Part shown: positions 11,776-19,399 of the stretch, in pieces
Layout of the letters: the number at the start of each line of letters is the position of its first letter
Numbering within the stretch: the first letter of the stretch is position 1
IMG/VR virus record: IMGVR_UViG_3300015265_000024
Span: 1-21,756 of that record
Source of the DNA: a virus
Length of the DNA stretch: 21,756 nt
Reading direction: 5' to 3' (one strand)
Program-made: the position numbers and the translations under genes
Notes under the pieces: model-generated
Seen by the model: only the letters and a program-made list of their open reading frames with translations
The model's database searches: none
Told to the model about the DNA's origin: nothing

Positions 11776-12216
11776 ATGACGACCATTGCCTACAAAGACG
11801 GCGTGATCGCCTACGACTCCCAGATCACCAGCGGCAACACGATCATCTATGACGACTATCAAAAGTGCCATCAGGTGAAAGGCGTCAGGTTTTTCATGAG
11901 CGGTAAGACCTGTGACTACACCGCGCTGCAGGATGCTTACTTTGGTGGAGTCGTTACCCGGGAAGTCGATGCCTCAGCAATCGTTGCCGACGGTGAAGGT
12001 CTTTGGTGTATCGGTGCTGGGATTCAGGAAGGATTCTGGAAGAGTCCGATCATGCTCGACTCAATCTATGCAATCGGCTCTGGATCGGATCACGCTATAA
12101 CTGCCATGGATATGGGCGCCTCTGCGTACGAGGCAGTCCAGATGGCCGCAAGGCGGGACACTGGTACCGGCGGAACTATCCGTGCGGTGACAGTTGGCGT
12201 TGGCAAGGCTGGGTAG
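11776..12216 (+). CDS. HslV/proteasome-like Ntn-hydrolase (146 aa)
   Basis: I chose the ATG at 11776 (GGAG nine bases upstream) over an upstream extension because the mature family N-terminus begins with threonine. After removal of Met the protein starts TTIAYKDGVIAYDSQ, like HslV TTIVSV. Counting from that threonine, T1, D13 (AYDSQ) and K29 (YQKCHQV) match the T1/D17/K33 active-site set of HslV and proteasome beta subunits, and the conserved AIGSGSDHA loop follows. The length is slightly below HslV (about 175 aa). No HslU-type ATPase is in the window. It may process phage proteins, borrow a host unfoldase or modulate host proteolysis. Confidence 0.82.
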   Translation: MTTIAYKDGVIAYDSQITSGNTIIYDDYQKCHQVKGVRFFMSGKTCDYTALQDAYFGGVVTREVDASAIVADGEGLWCIGAGIQEGFWKSPIMLDSIYAIGSGSDHAITAMDMGASAYEAVQMAARRDTGTGGTIRAVTVGVGKAG

Positions 12217-12218
12217 GT

Positions 12219-12240
12219 GTGCCGCAGGTGAGTGCGGCAC
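12219..12240. terminator. Hairpin between convergent genes (weak terminator candidate)
   Basis: GTGCCGCA and TGCGGCAC form a perfect eight-base stem with a six-base loop, just after the HslV-like gene stop and just before the end of the leftward 69-residue gene. No T run follows on either strand, so efficiency would be low or Rho-dependent. Confidence 0.4.
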
Positions 12241-12247
12241 GGATAAG

Positions 12248-12457
12248 TCACTCGACTTTCAATGCCGCCTGAATCTGGTCTGCGTACAGCGAAAGTCGTT
12301 CCATTTCTTCTTTCAACGCCAAAGTCTTCTCTGGTGTATTGGCGACTTTTGAGTTGATCAGCACAAGCGCTGCACCGACTGCTGCCTCGCGAGTGTTTAT
12401 TGGCGCACCAACCCCGGACATGCCGGATCGGTTTAGATTTTTGAATAGCTCTGACAT
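12248..12457 (-). CDS. Small hypothetical protein on the opposite strand (69 aa)
   Basis: This leftward frame begins MSELFKNLNRSGMSGVGAPI and continues as a helical protein (NTPEKTLALKEEMERLSLYADQIQAALKVE), which may dimerise. AAGGA lies a suitable distance upstream of the ATG. It stands alone between the HslV-like gene and the head operon, against the direction of late transcription, as lysogen-expressed cargo genes do. Function not recognised. Confidence 0.6.
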   Translation of the reverse strand: MSELFKNLNRSGMSGVGAPINTREAAVGAALVLINSKVANTPEKTLALKEEMERLSLYADQIQAALKVE

Positions 12458-12530
12458 GTTGCTTTCCTTGCGTAGAGTGGATCCTCACCAATACCGGCAA
12501 CGCGCCACTATTTCAAGCTGGAGGTGACCT

Positions 12531-13154
12531 GTGGACAGGCCATACCCGCCTGCTTCATTGCTTGAGCTGTCCGATCTATCCGACTTTGGTATCCGCCTGA
12601 CCCCGGCGCCCGAGGTGTGGGAGTGGCTCCAAGCCGAAATCCTCGCCGACACCGGCAGCATCCACAACGAAGAGCATGCCCATCTGATCGATGCGGACAT
12701 CCGCGTGATGTGGGCGTCTGCTGCCTTCACGAAGAAGGGTCGGACTGTCGTGGGCCAGGCCGAGCAGGTGGCGTTCCGCGCCGGCGGCTGGCAGAAGGCC
12801 CGGATGGAGCAGCAGATGCTGGATTGGTTCGGCGACGTGCCTGCTTACATCATCACTCTGGCTGCCGACTACTGCGCCCAGTGCTCCGACGCTGACTTCT
12901 GCGCACTGGTCGAGCATGAGTTGTATCACATCGCCCAGGCGAAGGATCAGTACGGCGCACCCAAGTTCACTCAGGAAGGATTGCCCAAGCTTGAGATGCG
13001 CGGACACGACGTTGAAGAGTTCGTCGGTGTAGTGCGTCGGTATGGGGCAAGCCCTCAAGTGCAAGAGCTGGTGGACGCTGCAAACAAGCCTGCTGAGGTA
13101 GGAAAAATGAACATTGCGAGGGCCTGCGGAACCTGTCTGCTCAAGTCGGCCTGA
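12531..13154 (+). CDS. Putative phage metallopeptidase (207 aa)
   Basis: The start is a GTG with a near-perfect ribosome binding site (GGAGGTGA, five bases away). The zinc-binding motif HELYH (H129, E130, H133) lies in ALVEHELYHIAQAKDQ, and the MRGHDVEEF segment (H159, D160, E162) could supply the third ligand. This pattern matches the putative phage metallopeptidase family often encoded just before terminase genes. The substrate is unknown; cleavage of a host or virion protein is possible. C113, C116 and C121-C124 region residues (CAQCSDADFC) suggest a second metal site. It leads the head operon, 32 bases before the small terminase gene. Confidence 0.85.
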   Translation: MDRPYPPASLLELSDLSDFGIRLTPAPEVWEWLQAEILADTGSIHNEEHAHLIDADIRVMWASAAFTKKGRTVVGQAEQVAFRAGGWQKARMEQQMLDWFGDVPAYIITLAADYCAQCSDADFCALVEHELYHIAQAKDQYGAPKFTQEGLPKLEMRGHDVEEFVGVVRRYGASPQVQELVDAANKPAEVGKMNIARACGTCLLKSA

Positions 13155-13186
13155 TTCTAGACAGGCCCTAGACGGATAAAGAATTT

Positions 13187-13663
13187 ATGGCAGCCCTGAA
13201 AAATGAGGTGAAGAGCTTCATCGTTCAGGCCTTGGCGTGCTTTGACACACCATCTCAGGTGGCTGAGGCCGTCAAGAACGAATTCGGTGTGGTTCTGACC
13301 CGCCAGCAAGTGGAAAGCCACGACCCGACCAAGGCATGCAGCAAGGGATTGGCGGCGAAGTGGCAAACCCTATTCAACGACACCCGCCAACGCTTCCGCG
13401 AAGAAACCGCCGAGATCCCGATCGCCAACCGAGCATACCGCCTCCGGGCCATGAACCGGTTCGTCGAGAAGGCGGAGACGATGAAGAACATCGGCCTTGC
13501 CATGCAGATCCTCGAGCAGGCTGCGAAGGAAGTCGGCGACGTGTATGTAAATCGCCGCCTCGAACAAGAAAAGCCCTTGGGCTCCCAGGCGGACCAGCAG
13601 CACGCAGTTGCTGAGTACACCTTGGAGCCTGACGAGAATGTCCCCGCTACCCCGTACCTTTGA
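13187..13663 (+). CDS. terS: Terminase small subunit, DUF2280 type (158 aa)
   Basis: The protein begins MAALKNEVKSFIVQALACFD and continues TPSQVAEAVKNEFGVVLTRQ, a helix-turn-helix typical of DUF2280 small terminase proteins. A helical oligomerisation region (EIPIANRAYRLRAMNRFVEK, then AETMKNIGLAMQILEQAAKE) follows. It recognises the packaging site and presents DNA to the large subunit. It overlaps the large terminase gene by about 26 bp. The variable C-terminal tail is normal for this family. Confidence 0.85.
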   Translation: MAALKNEVKSFIVQALACFDTPSQVAEAVKNEFGVVLTRQQVESHDPTKACSKGLAAKWQTLFNDTRQRFREETAEIPIANRAYRLRAMNRFVEKAETMKNIGLAMQILEQAAKEVGDVYVNRRLEQEKPLGSQADQQHAVAEYTLEPDENVPATPYL

Positions 13664-14957
13664 CCCACCGGTAAAGCTGACGCCGAAACAGGCGAACATT
13701 TACTGCTGGGGCTTTCAGCCAGAGGCGCGATTCCGCGATGCGGTATGTGGCCGACGGTTTGGCAAGACATTCCTCGGCAAGGCTGAGATGCGCCGCGCGG
13801 CTCGGCTCGCAGCCGAGTGGGGCGTGAGCGTCGAAGATGAGATCTGGTACGGCGCGCCCACGTTCAAGCAGGCCAAGCGTGTTTTCTGGCGTCGCCTGAA
13901 ACAGGCGATCCCCGAAGCGTGGCGTGCACACCGCCCGAACGAAACGGAATGTTCGATCACCCTCAAGTCTGGCCACGTCATGCGTGTGGTGGGGCTCGAT
14001 AATTACGACAACTTGCGCGGCTCCGGCCTGTTCTTCGTCCTGGTGGATGAATGGGCAGACTGCCCATGGGAAGCCTGGGAAGAAGTCCTGCGGCCCATGC
14101 TTTCGACCTGTCAGTACACGATTCCCGGTGCGGGGGCTCGGAAGGGTGGCCATGCACTGCGCATCGGTACACCAAAGGGCTTCAACCACTGCTACGACAC
14201 GTTCCAGGACGGACGTCCGGGTCATGAGCCTGATCACAAGAGCTGGCTATACACCTCGCTCGATGGCGGCAATGTTCCGGCTGAAGAGCTTGAAGCGGCC
14301 CGTCGCAAGATGGACCCTCGAACCTTTCGGCAGGAATACGAGGCCAGCTTCGAGAACTACGCGGGTGTCGTCTATTACACGTTCAATCGTGAGGCGAACC
14401 GTACCAGCGAGACCATAAAGCGCGGTGAGGCGCTGCATATCGGCATGGACTTCAACGTTATGAAAATGGCGGCCGTCGTGCATGTGATTCGCGATGATTT
14501 GCCACTGGCGCTCAGCGAATTCTCAGATGTGCGGGACACGCCCGAGATGATCGAGAAGATCAAGCTGCGCTTCCCCGACCACAGCATTGCGATTTACCCG
14601 GATGCCAGCGGCCAGAACACCAGCAGCAAAAGTGCGAGCGAATCGGATCTGTCGCTGCTCAGGAAGGCCGGCTTCACCGTGGTGGTGGATTCGACCAACC
14701 CGGCCGTGAAAGACCGGGTCAACGCCATGTGCGCGATGTTCGCCAACACGTATGGCGAGCACCGGTACCTGATCAACGTCGACCAGTGTCCGAAATACAC
14801 GCAGTGCCTGGAACGGCAGATCTACACAGACAAGGGCGAACCCGACAAGAAAGCCGGTTATGACCACCTGGTGGACGCCCCCGGTTATTTCATTGCCAAG
14901 CGGTACCCGATCAAAACACGCACAGGCGGAACACGCCGAATTGGAGGCTTGGCCTGA
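13638..14957 (+). CDS. terL: Terminase large subunit (439 aa)
   Basis: The ATG at 13638 is preferred over an upstream TTG in the same frame. The Walker A motif GRRFGKT (about 38-44) and Walker B VLVDE (about 134-138) form the packaging ATPase. The RNase H-like nuclease has GMDFNV (D271), IYPDASG (D322) and YDHLVDA (D409, D413). The enzyme pumps DNA into the prohead and cuts the concatemer. The length is normal. Its stop overlaps the portal start (TGATG). Confidence 0.95.
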   Translation: MSPLPRTFDPPVKLTPKQANIYCWGFQPEARFRDAVCGRRFGKTFLGKAEMRRAARLAAEWGVSVEDEIWYGAPTFKQAKRVFWRRLKQAIPEAWRAHRPNETECSITLKSGHVMRVVGLDNYDNLRGSGLFFVLVDEWADCPWEAWEEVLRPMLSTCQYTIPGAGARKGGHALRIGTPKGFNHCYDTFQDGRPGHEPDHKSWLYTSLDGGNVPAEELEAARRKMDPRTFRQEYEASFENYAGVVYYTFNREANRTSETIKRGEALHIGMDFNVMKMAAVVHVIRDDLPLALSEFSDVRDTPEMIEKIKLRFPDHSIAIYPDASGQNTSSKSASESDLSLLRKAGFTVVVDSTNPAVKDRVNAMCAMFANTYGEHRYLINVDQCPKYTQCLERQIYTDKGEPDKKAGYDHLVDAPGYFIAKRYPIKTRTGGTRRIGGLA

Positions 14958-16417
14958 TGCCAGTGCAATCGACAAACCCCGACTACGACGCGCACATTGC
15001 CGAGTGGGAGATGATGGACGACGCGCTCGAGGGTGAGTGTGCCGTGAAGCGTAACGAGCGCAACCTGCCCAAGCCGAGCGGAATGGTTGAAGCAGAAAAG
15101 CTCGACGGTGCGGGCAACAAGTACCTCTACGAGAACTACACGGCCCGCGCTCAGTACGAGCACTGGGTACGCGACTCGCTGCGTTCGATGATGGGCCTGG
15201 TTTCTCGGTTGATCCCGGAGATCGAACTGCCCGCCGGCCTGAAAGGACTGGAGGACAACGCCACGGCGGACGGCTTCGGTCTGAAGCAACTGTTCTTCCG
15301 CATGGTGCGTCAGGCTATCTCGCATGGTCGGGTGCCGCTGGTAGTGAACATCGATGATCGCGGCGAACCGTATTTCTCGACGTATGCCACGCGCAACGCC
15401 ATCAACTGGGACACTGCTGATCAGGGCGGCCGGCAGGATCTGGTCCTTTCGGTGTTCCGCGAGTTTCGCAAGAAGGGCGGCGATCGCTACAGCCACGACT
15501 GCGACACGGTTTACCGTGAGTTCTTTATGCAAGGCGATACCTGCTATACATCGGTGCGTAACGAGGGTGGCGAGCTCGTCGAGGATGAGAAACCGTTGGG
15601 CACCACCGGCACGGACAACCGGCTGCTCAGAGGCCTGGCCTACCTTCCGGTGATCTACTGCGGCTCTACCGACAACTCGCCAGACGTTGACGAGGTGCCG
15701 TTGCTGACCATGGCGCGAGCCGCGTTGAAGTCGTACCAGCTGAGTGCCGACTACTTCACCGCATTGCACCAAACCAGTCATCCGCAACCGTGGGTGTCTG
15801 GCCTTGATGACTCCGTAGAGCTCAGTGTGACGGGGCCATCGGCGGCGTGGGATCTTGGGCCCAGCGGACAGTGCGGCTATCTGGAGTTCCAGGGTGCCGG
15901 CGTCGAGGCTGTTCGCAAGGCCATGGATAACCAGAAGAACGCCGCGCTTGAAGCGGGTGCCAAGGTCATGGATGTCGGCGGAACCGAGTCGGGCGAAGCG
16001 CGCAAGACACGTCAGAACGACCAGCACGCCACGCTACACAGCATTGTCGTCACGGTGGCAGAGGCAGTGGAGCAGGCGCTGCGCTACGCCGCTGAGTGGA
16101 AGGGATACGACCCCAAGCAGGTCAAGTTCAAGGTGAGCCCTGAATTTGTGACCCCTGTGGTCGATGCCCAGGTGCTTGCTGAGCTGCTCAAGGGCGTGAT
16201 GGCCGGCACGATCAGCGCCGACACCTACTGGCAGTACCTCACCACCGGCAAGTTGCCGGAACGCCCATACGAAGACGAAGCCGATCTGATCAGCGATGAG
16301 CGCGAGTCGGCCGGCATTAACCTGGACAAAGAAGATGCCAACGACAAGCCAGGCTCAGGCGGACAGCCAACTGCTGGAGCAGACGACCCGTCACTCGGTA
16401 ATGCTGGAGCGGCTTAA
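14957..16417 (+). CDS. Portal protein, DUF4055 type (486 aa)
   Basis: The order terminase, portal, MuF-like protein and the internal pattern identify a DUF4055 portal: an N-terminal YENYTARAQYEHWVRDSLRS, central RMVRQAISHGRVPLVVNIDD and YATRNAINWDT, then LAYLPVIYCGSTDNSPDVDE and the long helix region near 320-400. Portals form the dodecameric DNA channel at one capsid vertex. The acidic, glycine-rich C-terminal tail (about 445-486) is low complexity. The next gene begins inside this gene's end. Confidence 0.93.
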   Translation: MPVQSTNPDYDAHIAEWEMMDDALEGECAVKRNERNLPKPSGMVEAEKLDGAGNKYLYENYTARAQYEHWVRDSLRSMMGLVSRLIPEIELPAGLKGLEDNATADGFGLKQLFFRMVRQAISHGRVPLVVNIDDRGEPYFSTYATRNAINWDTADQGGRQDLVLSVFREFRKKGGDRYSHDCDTVYREFFMQGDTCYTSVRNEGGELVEDEKPLGTTGTDNRLLRGLAYLPVIYCGSTDNSPDVDEVPLLTMARAALKSYQLSADYFTALHQTSHPQPWVSGLDDSVELSVTGPSAAWDLGPSGQCGYLEFQGAGVEAVRKAMDNQKNAALEAGAKVMDVGGTESGEARKTRQNDQHATLHSIVVTVAEAVEQALRYAAEWKGYDPKQVKFKVSPEFVTPVVDAQVLAELLKGVMAGTISADTYWQYLTTGKLPERPYEDEADLISDERESAGINLDKEDANDKPGSGGQPTAGADDPSLGNAGAA

Positions 16418-17447
16418 GGCTGGCGAGGTTAAAAAGTTCGAGAAGTACCTGCGCCAGATCGACAAGTTGGCGCGCGAGCAGTTGACCCGCAAGGAGCTGA
16501 CCACCTACAGCCGGGACCGCCTTGAGCAGTTTCTGGCCCGAGTGGATGGCAAGCTGCTGGAGATCTACAAGTCCTACGGTGATCTGGTTCAAGCCGATTT
16601 GGTCGATATCGCGCTGTACGAATCGAGTTTTGAGGCCAAGAGCCTGAGCAATGCGCTCTCTATCGATGCGGTTGTGCCGACCAACACGGTGATCCGCGCT
16701 GCGGTGTTCTCCTATCCGCTGCAGGTGAAGGGCATCGACGGCGGCAAGTTGCTGAAGAGCTTCGTCAGTGGCTGGACGCGCACCGAGACGATGCGGATCA
16801 CGAACACCATCCGCCTCGGCTTCGGCCAAGGCCAGACCAACGCCCAAATCATCCAGGCCCTTCGCGGCACTGCGGCGCAGAACTTTACGGACGGCGCATT
16901 GGCGGTGAGCAACCGCAACGCCGCATCTGTGGTACAGACTGCGATCCAACATGTTGCCACCACGGCCCGGATGGAAACGTTGAAAGCGAACAGCGATGTG
17001 GTGCTGGGTTATCGCTGGGTGTCGACGCTCGACCGCAAGACCTCGCAGCAGTGCAAGGGCCTGGACGGCATACGCTTCGATCTGGGTAAAGGGCCTTTGC
17101 CGCCGGCGCACATCAACTGCCGGTCGACCACGGTGCCGACCACCAGGCTTTCGGAGACGTTTGCCAAGGACGCCACGCGCGCTTCGGTGGGCGACAATGG
17201 CGGGGTGCAAGTCGATGCCAGCCTGAACTATTACGAGTGGCTGGCAACACAGCCGGCGAGTTTCCAAGATCATGCGCTCGGCCCGGTGCGGGCCAAGTTG
17301 TTCCGCGATGGCGGGCTGACGCCGGAGAAGTTCGCCAAGCTGCAGCTCGACAAGTCGTTCAAGCCGTTGACACTGGTGCAACTGAAGGCGGCTGAGCCTG
17401 ACATGTTCATCCGAGCAGGCGTTACACTCGGCGCTCAACCAGGCTGA
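16338..17447 (+). CDS. Head morphogenesis protein, SPP1 gp7/MuF-like (369 aa)
   Basis: I place the start at the ATG at 16338 (MPTTSQAQADSQLLEQTTRH) because the family usually has a short stretch before the conserved TRHSVMLERLKAGEV; a longer frame to 16296 and an internal ATG at 16401 are alternatives. The gp7 signature is clear: YRWVSTLDRKTSQQCKGLDG followed by LPPAHINCRSTTVP. These minor head proteins bind the portal and are packaged at low copy, sometimes ejected with DNA. It overlaps the portal gene by 80 bp, long but seen in compact head operons. Confidence 0.9.
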   Translation, partial: PTTSQAQADSQLLEQTTRHSVMLERLKAGEVKKFEKYLRQIDKLAREQLTRKELTTYSRDRLEQFLARVDGKLLEIYKSYGDLVQADLVDIALYESSFEAKSLSNALSIDAVVPTNTVIRAAVFSYPLQVKGIDGGKLLKSFVSGWTRTETMRITNTIRLGFGQGQTNAQIIQALRGTAAQNFTDGALAVSNRNAASVVQTAIQHVATTARMETLKANSDVVLGYRWVSTLDRKTSQQCKGLDGIRFDLGKGPLPPAHINCRSTTVPTTRLSETFAKDATRASVGDNGGVQVDASLNYYEWLATQPASFQDHALGPVRAKLFRDGGLTPEKFAKLQLDKSFKPLTLVQLKAAEPDMFIRAGVTLGAQPG

Positions 17448-17455
17448 GATAGCAC

Positions 17456-17944
17456 ATGCAGATCATTGTTGAGGACGGGAAGGGTAGGCCGGACGCGAAT
17501 AGCTTCGTACCGCTGGAGAAGCTGACCTTCTATCGCGACTACTACGGGTTCCGGATACCTGAAGCAGAGGCCGAGCAGGTGGAACTGCTGCTGCGCGCTG
17601 CGGCCGACATCAACTGTCGACAGTGGAAGGGTCGAAAAGCCAATTCTGATCAGACTATGGCTTGGCCACGGCGTGACTGCAAAATCGAATACCAGACGCT
17701 CTCCGAGACATTCGTGCCTTTTGAGCTTGAATGGGGGCAGGTGCGGCTGGCTGTCGAGCTGTATGCTGCCGAGCAAGGCTTCGAGATCGTAGAGCCAACG
17801 CATTGCACGGAGCCAAACGGGCGACGAACGCGGCTCAATCGCGATACACCGGGTTTTCGCATGCGCCCACCGCCGTATGCACCGAGCAGGACTCAGTTCG
17901 CGGACTACCTTAAAATGCGCGGATTATTTCTGGCTAAGGGATAG
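17456..17944 (+). CDS. DnaT-like head adaptor protein (162 aa)
   Basis: The N-terminal MQIIVEDGKGRPDANSFVPL, the later RWKGRK-like QWKGRKANSDQTMAWPRRDC and VRLAVELYAAEQG follow the pattern of phage proteins labelled 'DnaT-like ssDNA-binding', usually encoded near the capsid genes and acting as head-tail connectors. The conserved WPR motif is present. The C-terminal 40 residues (RTRLNRDTPGFRMRPPPYAP) are an extension. The start at ATG 17456 lies eight bases after the previous stop. The adaptor role is inferred from family position. Confidence 0.75.
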   Translation: MQIIVEDGKGRPDANSFVPLEKLTFYRDYYGFRIPEAEAEQVELLLRAAADINCRQWKGRKANSDQTMAWPRRDCKIEYQTLSETFVPFELEWGQVRLAVELYAAEQGFEIVEPTHCTEPNGRRTRLNRDTPGFRMRPPPYAPSRTQFADYLKMRGLFLAKG

Positions 17945-17947
17945 CTG

Positions 17948-18541
17948 ATGTTCAGATTTCTGCGTTGGGTGTTTTTGCTTGTTGTGCTGATCACTATGAT
18001 CGGGTTGGCCTTTTTGCTGGGACTGTCATATGGCCTCGGCAATAATCACGAAAAGTTCATCGCCGAAACCGTACCTGTCCTTTCTATGCTTGGCGGATGG
18101 GTCTCAGGCATTGGCGCGCTAGCAGCCGTCCTCACAACTCTCTGGCTCGCAGATAAGCAGCGAAGGGAAGATGTCGAGCACGTAAAAGTTACTGTGAATA
18201 TGGCGCTAGCAGGGCACAGTGATCCTTGGTTTATTTCCATCCAAGCTGTCGCGGATGGAAAGCGTCCGGCCACATTAAGGGCGCTTACATTTACGTCGCC
18301 CCACGCAAAACATGCTGCCCACATCACTGGGTTCATGCCTTTCGGGGACCAGTTGCCTATACAGCTCAGCTACGGTGAAAAAGCTGATTTTCATCTCGAA
18401 TACGGTACTGAGGAAATGCTAAGAAATTTTGTTAATCAACACTGCAAGGGCAACTCAGCAGGATTGAAAGCTGTGATTTCAACAAACCTTAATTCTTTCA
18501 CCGCCAACGTTGATAAAAACTTTCTCACTCTAAATACCTAA
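17948..18541 (+). CDS. Two-transmembrane protein, probable cargo (moron) gene (197 aa)
   Basis: Two hydrophobic segments are obvious: about 7-30 (WVFLLVVLITMIGLAFLLGL) and 42-68 (VPVLSMLGGWVSGIGALAAV and on to WLA). A basic, acidic linker (DKQRREDVEHVKV) and a roughly 120-residue soluble C-terminal domain rich in strands follow. It lies between head genes but has no head-assembly signature, uses more A/T-ending codons than its neighbours, and ends at its own terminator. AAGGGA precedes the ATG. Prophage membrane proteins placed this way often mediate exclusion of other phages; that is inference. No family recognised. Confidence 0.85.
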   Translation: MFRFLRWVFLLVVLITMIGLAFLLGLSYGLGNNHEKFIAETVPVLSMLGGWVSGIGALAAVLTTLWLADKQRREDVEHVKVTVNMALAGHSDPWFISIQAVADGKRPATLRALTFTSPHAKHAAHITGFMPFGDQLPIQLSYGEKADFHLEYGTEEMLRNFVNQHCKGNSAGLKAVISTNLNSFTANVDKNFLTLNT

Positions 18542-18558
18542 CTGCTACCGAAACAATG

Positions 18559-18582
18559 AACCCGCCAATGGCGGGTTTTTTT
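18559..18582 (+). terminator. Terminator after the two-transmembrane cargo gene
   Basis: AACCCGCC and GGCGGGTT form an eight-base stem with a three-base loop, followed by a T run. It separates the cargo gene from scaffold and capsid genes, so late transcripts must read through it or restart; no obvious promoter is visible in the 40 bases before the scaffold gene. Confidence 0.88.
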
Positions 18583-18622
18583 ATGCCCGTCAGGCGGGCC
18601 AACCAATCCCCAGGGGATAACC

Positions 18623-19396
18623 ATGCCATTTGAATTCGACCCGGCCGCCGCTGGCCTCACCCTCGACGCAACCCAAACCGCAGCCCTCCAGGAGGCGCTT
18701 GGCGGAAAGGTTCAGGAGTATCTGGACAAAGAAGTAAACGGGCTCAAGTCCAAGAATCAGGAATTGCTCGGGTCCAACCGTACCATCAAGACCGAACTGG
18801 ACAAGCTGAAAGGTCAATTCGAAGGCTTGGATATCGACGCGGTGAAAGGCTTGCTCGCGAAGGTGGGCCAGGACGAAGAAACGAAACTGATCGCCGAGGG
18901 CAAGCTCGACGAGGTTATCAACCGCCGCACTGAGCGCCTGCGCACCGACTCCGAGAAGCAAATCAAGGCCGCCAACGAGCGCGCCGACAAGGCTGAAGCA
19001 TTCGCTGCCAAGTACAGCGACAAGGTGCTGGCCGACTCCATCCGCGCTGCTGCCATCAAGGCCGGCGCGCTCCCAGAGGCTGCCGAGGACATCATCCTGC
19101 GCGCCCGGGGTATTTTCAAACTCAGTGAAGACGGCGAGGCGATCGCCACTGACCGGGACGGCGAGGTCGTTTACGGGAAGGACGGGAAAACCCCACTGTC
19201 GCCGCTCGAATGGGCTGAATCGCTGCGTGAAACAGCAACACACCTGTGGCCAAGGGCTCAGGGCGCCGGGCAGATCGGCGACAACGGTGGCAAGGCCACG
19301 AAGAAATGGGGCGAGTACACCGAGCAGGAGCGCGCCGCGCTGGCCCGGGACAACCCCGACGCATTCAAAAAACTCCAGGCCACCAAAGGAACCTAA
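18623..19396 (+). CDS. Phage scaffolding protein (257 aa)
   Basis: The gene lies directly before the capsid gene. The protein is highly charged and helical, with a coiled-coil region at about 30-70 (LKSKNQELLGSNRTIKTELD) and 105-135 (RTERLRTDSEKQIKAANERA), typical of scaffold proteins that fill the prohead and are removed before packaging. The C-terminal part holds DGKTPLSPLEWAESLRETAT and a basic tail (KATKKWGEYTEQERAALARD) that probably contacts the capsid. No protease domain is visible. Confidence 0.88.
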   Translation: MPFEFDPAAAGLTLDATQTAALQEALGGKVQEYLDKEVNGLKSKNQELLGSNRTIKTELDKLKGQFEGLDIDAVKGLLAKVGQDEETKLIAEGKLDEVINRRTERLRTDSEKQIKAANERADKAEAFAAKYSDKVLADSIRAAAIKAGALPEAAEDIILRARGIFKLSEDGEAIATDRDGEVVYGKDGKTPLSPLEWAESLRETATHLWPRAQGAGQIGDNGGKATKKWGEYTEQERAALARDNPDAFKKLQATKGT

Positions 19397-19399
19397 TCC

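Noticed and set aside
14885-16027. Leftward open frame of 380 codons opposite the portal gene
   Set aside because: It mirrors the portal reading frame and shows repetitive V/L/R/H-rich composition typical of antisense shadows.
16317-17438. Leftward open frame of 373 codons opposite the MuF-like gene
   Set aside because: The sense strand carries a clear gp7 signature; the antisense product is H/R/L/Q-rich without a domain.
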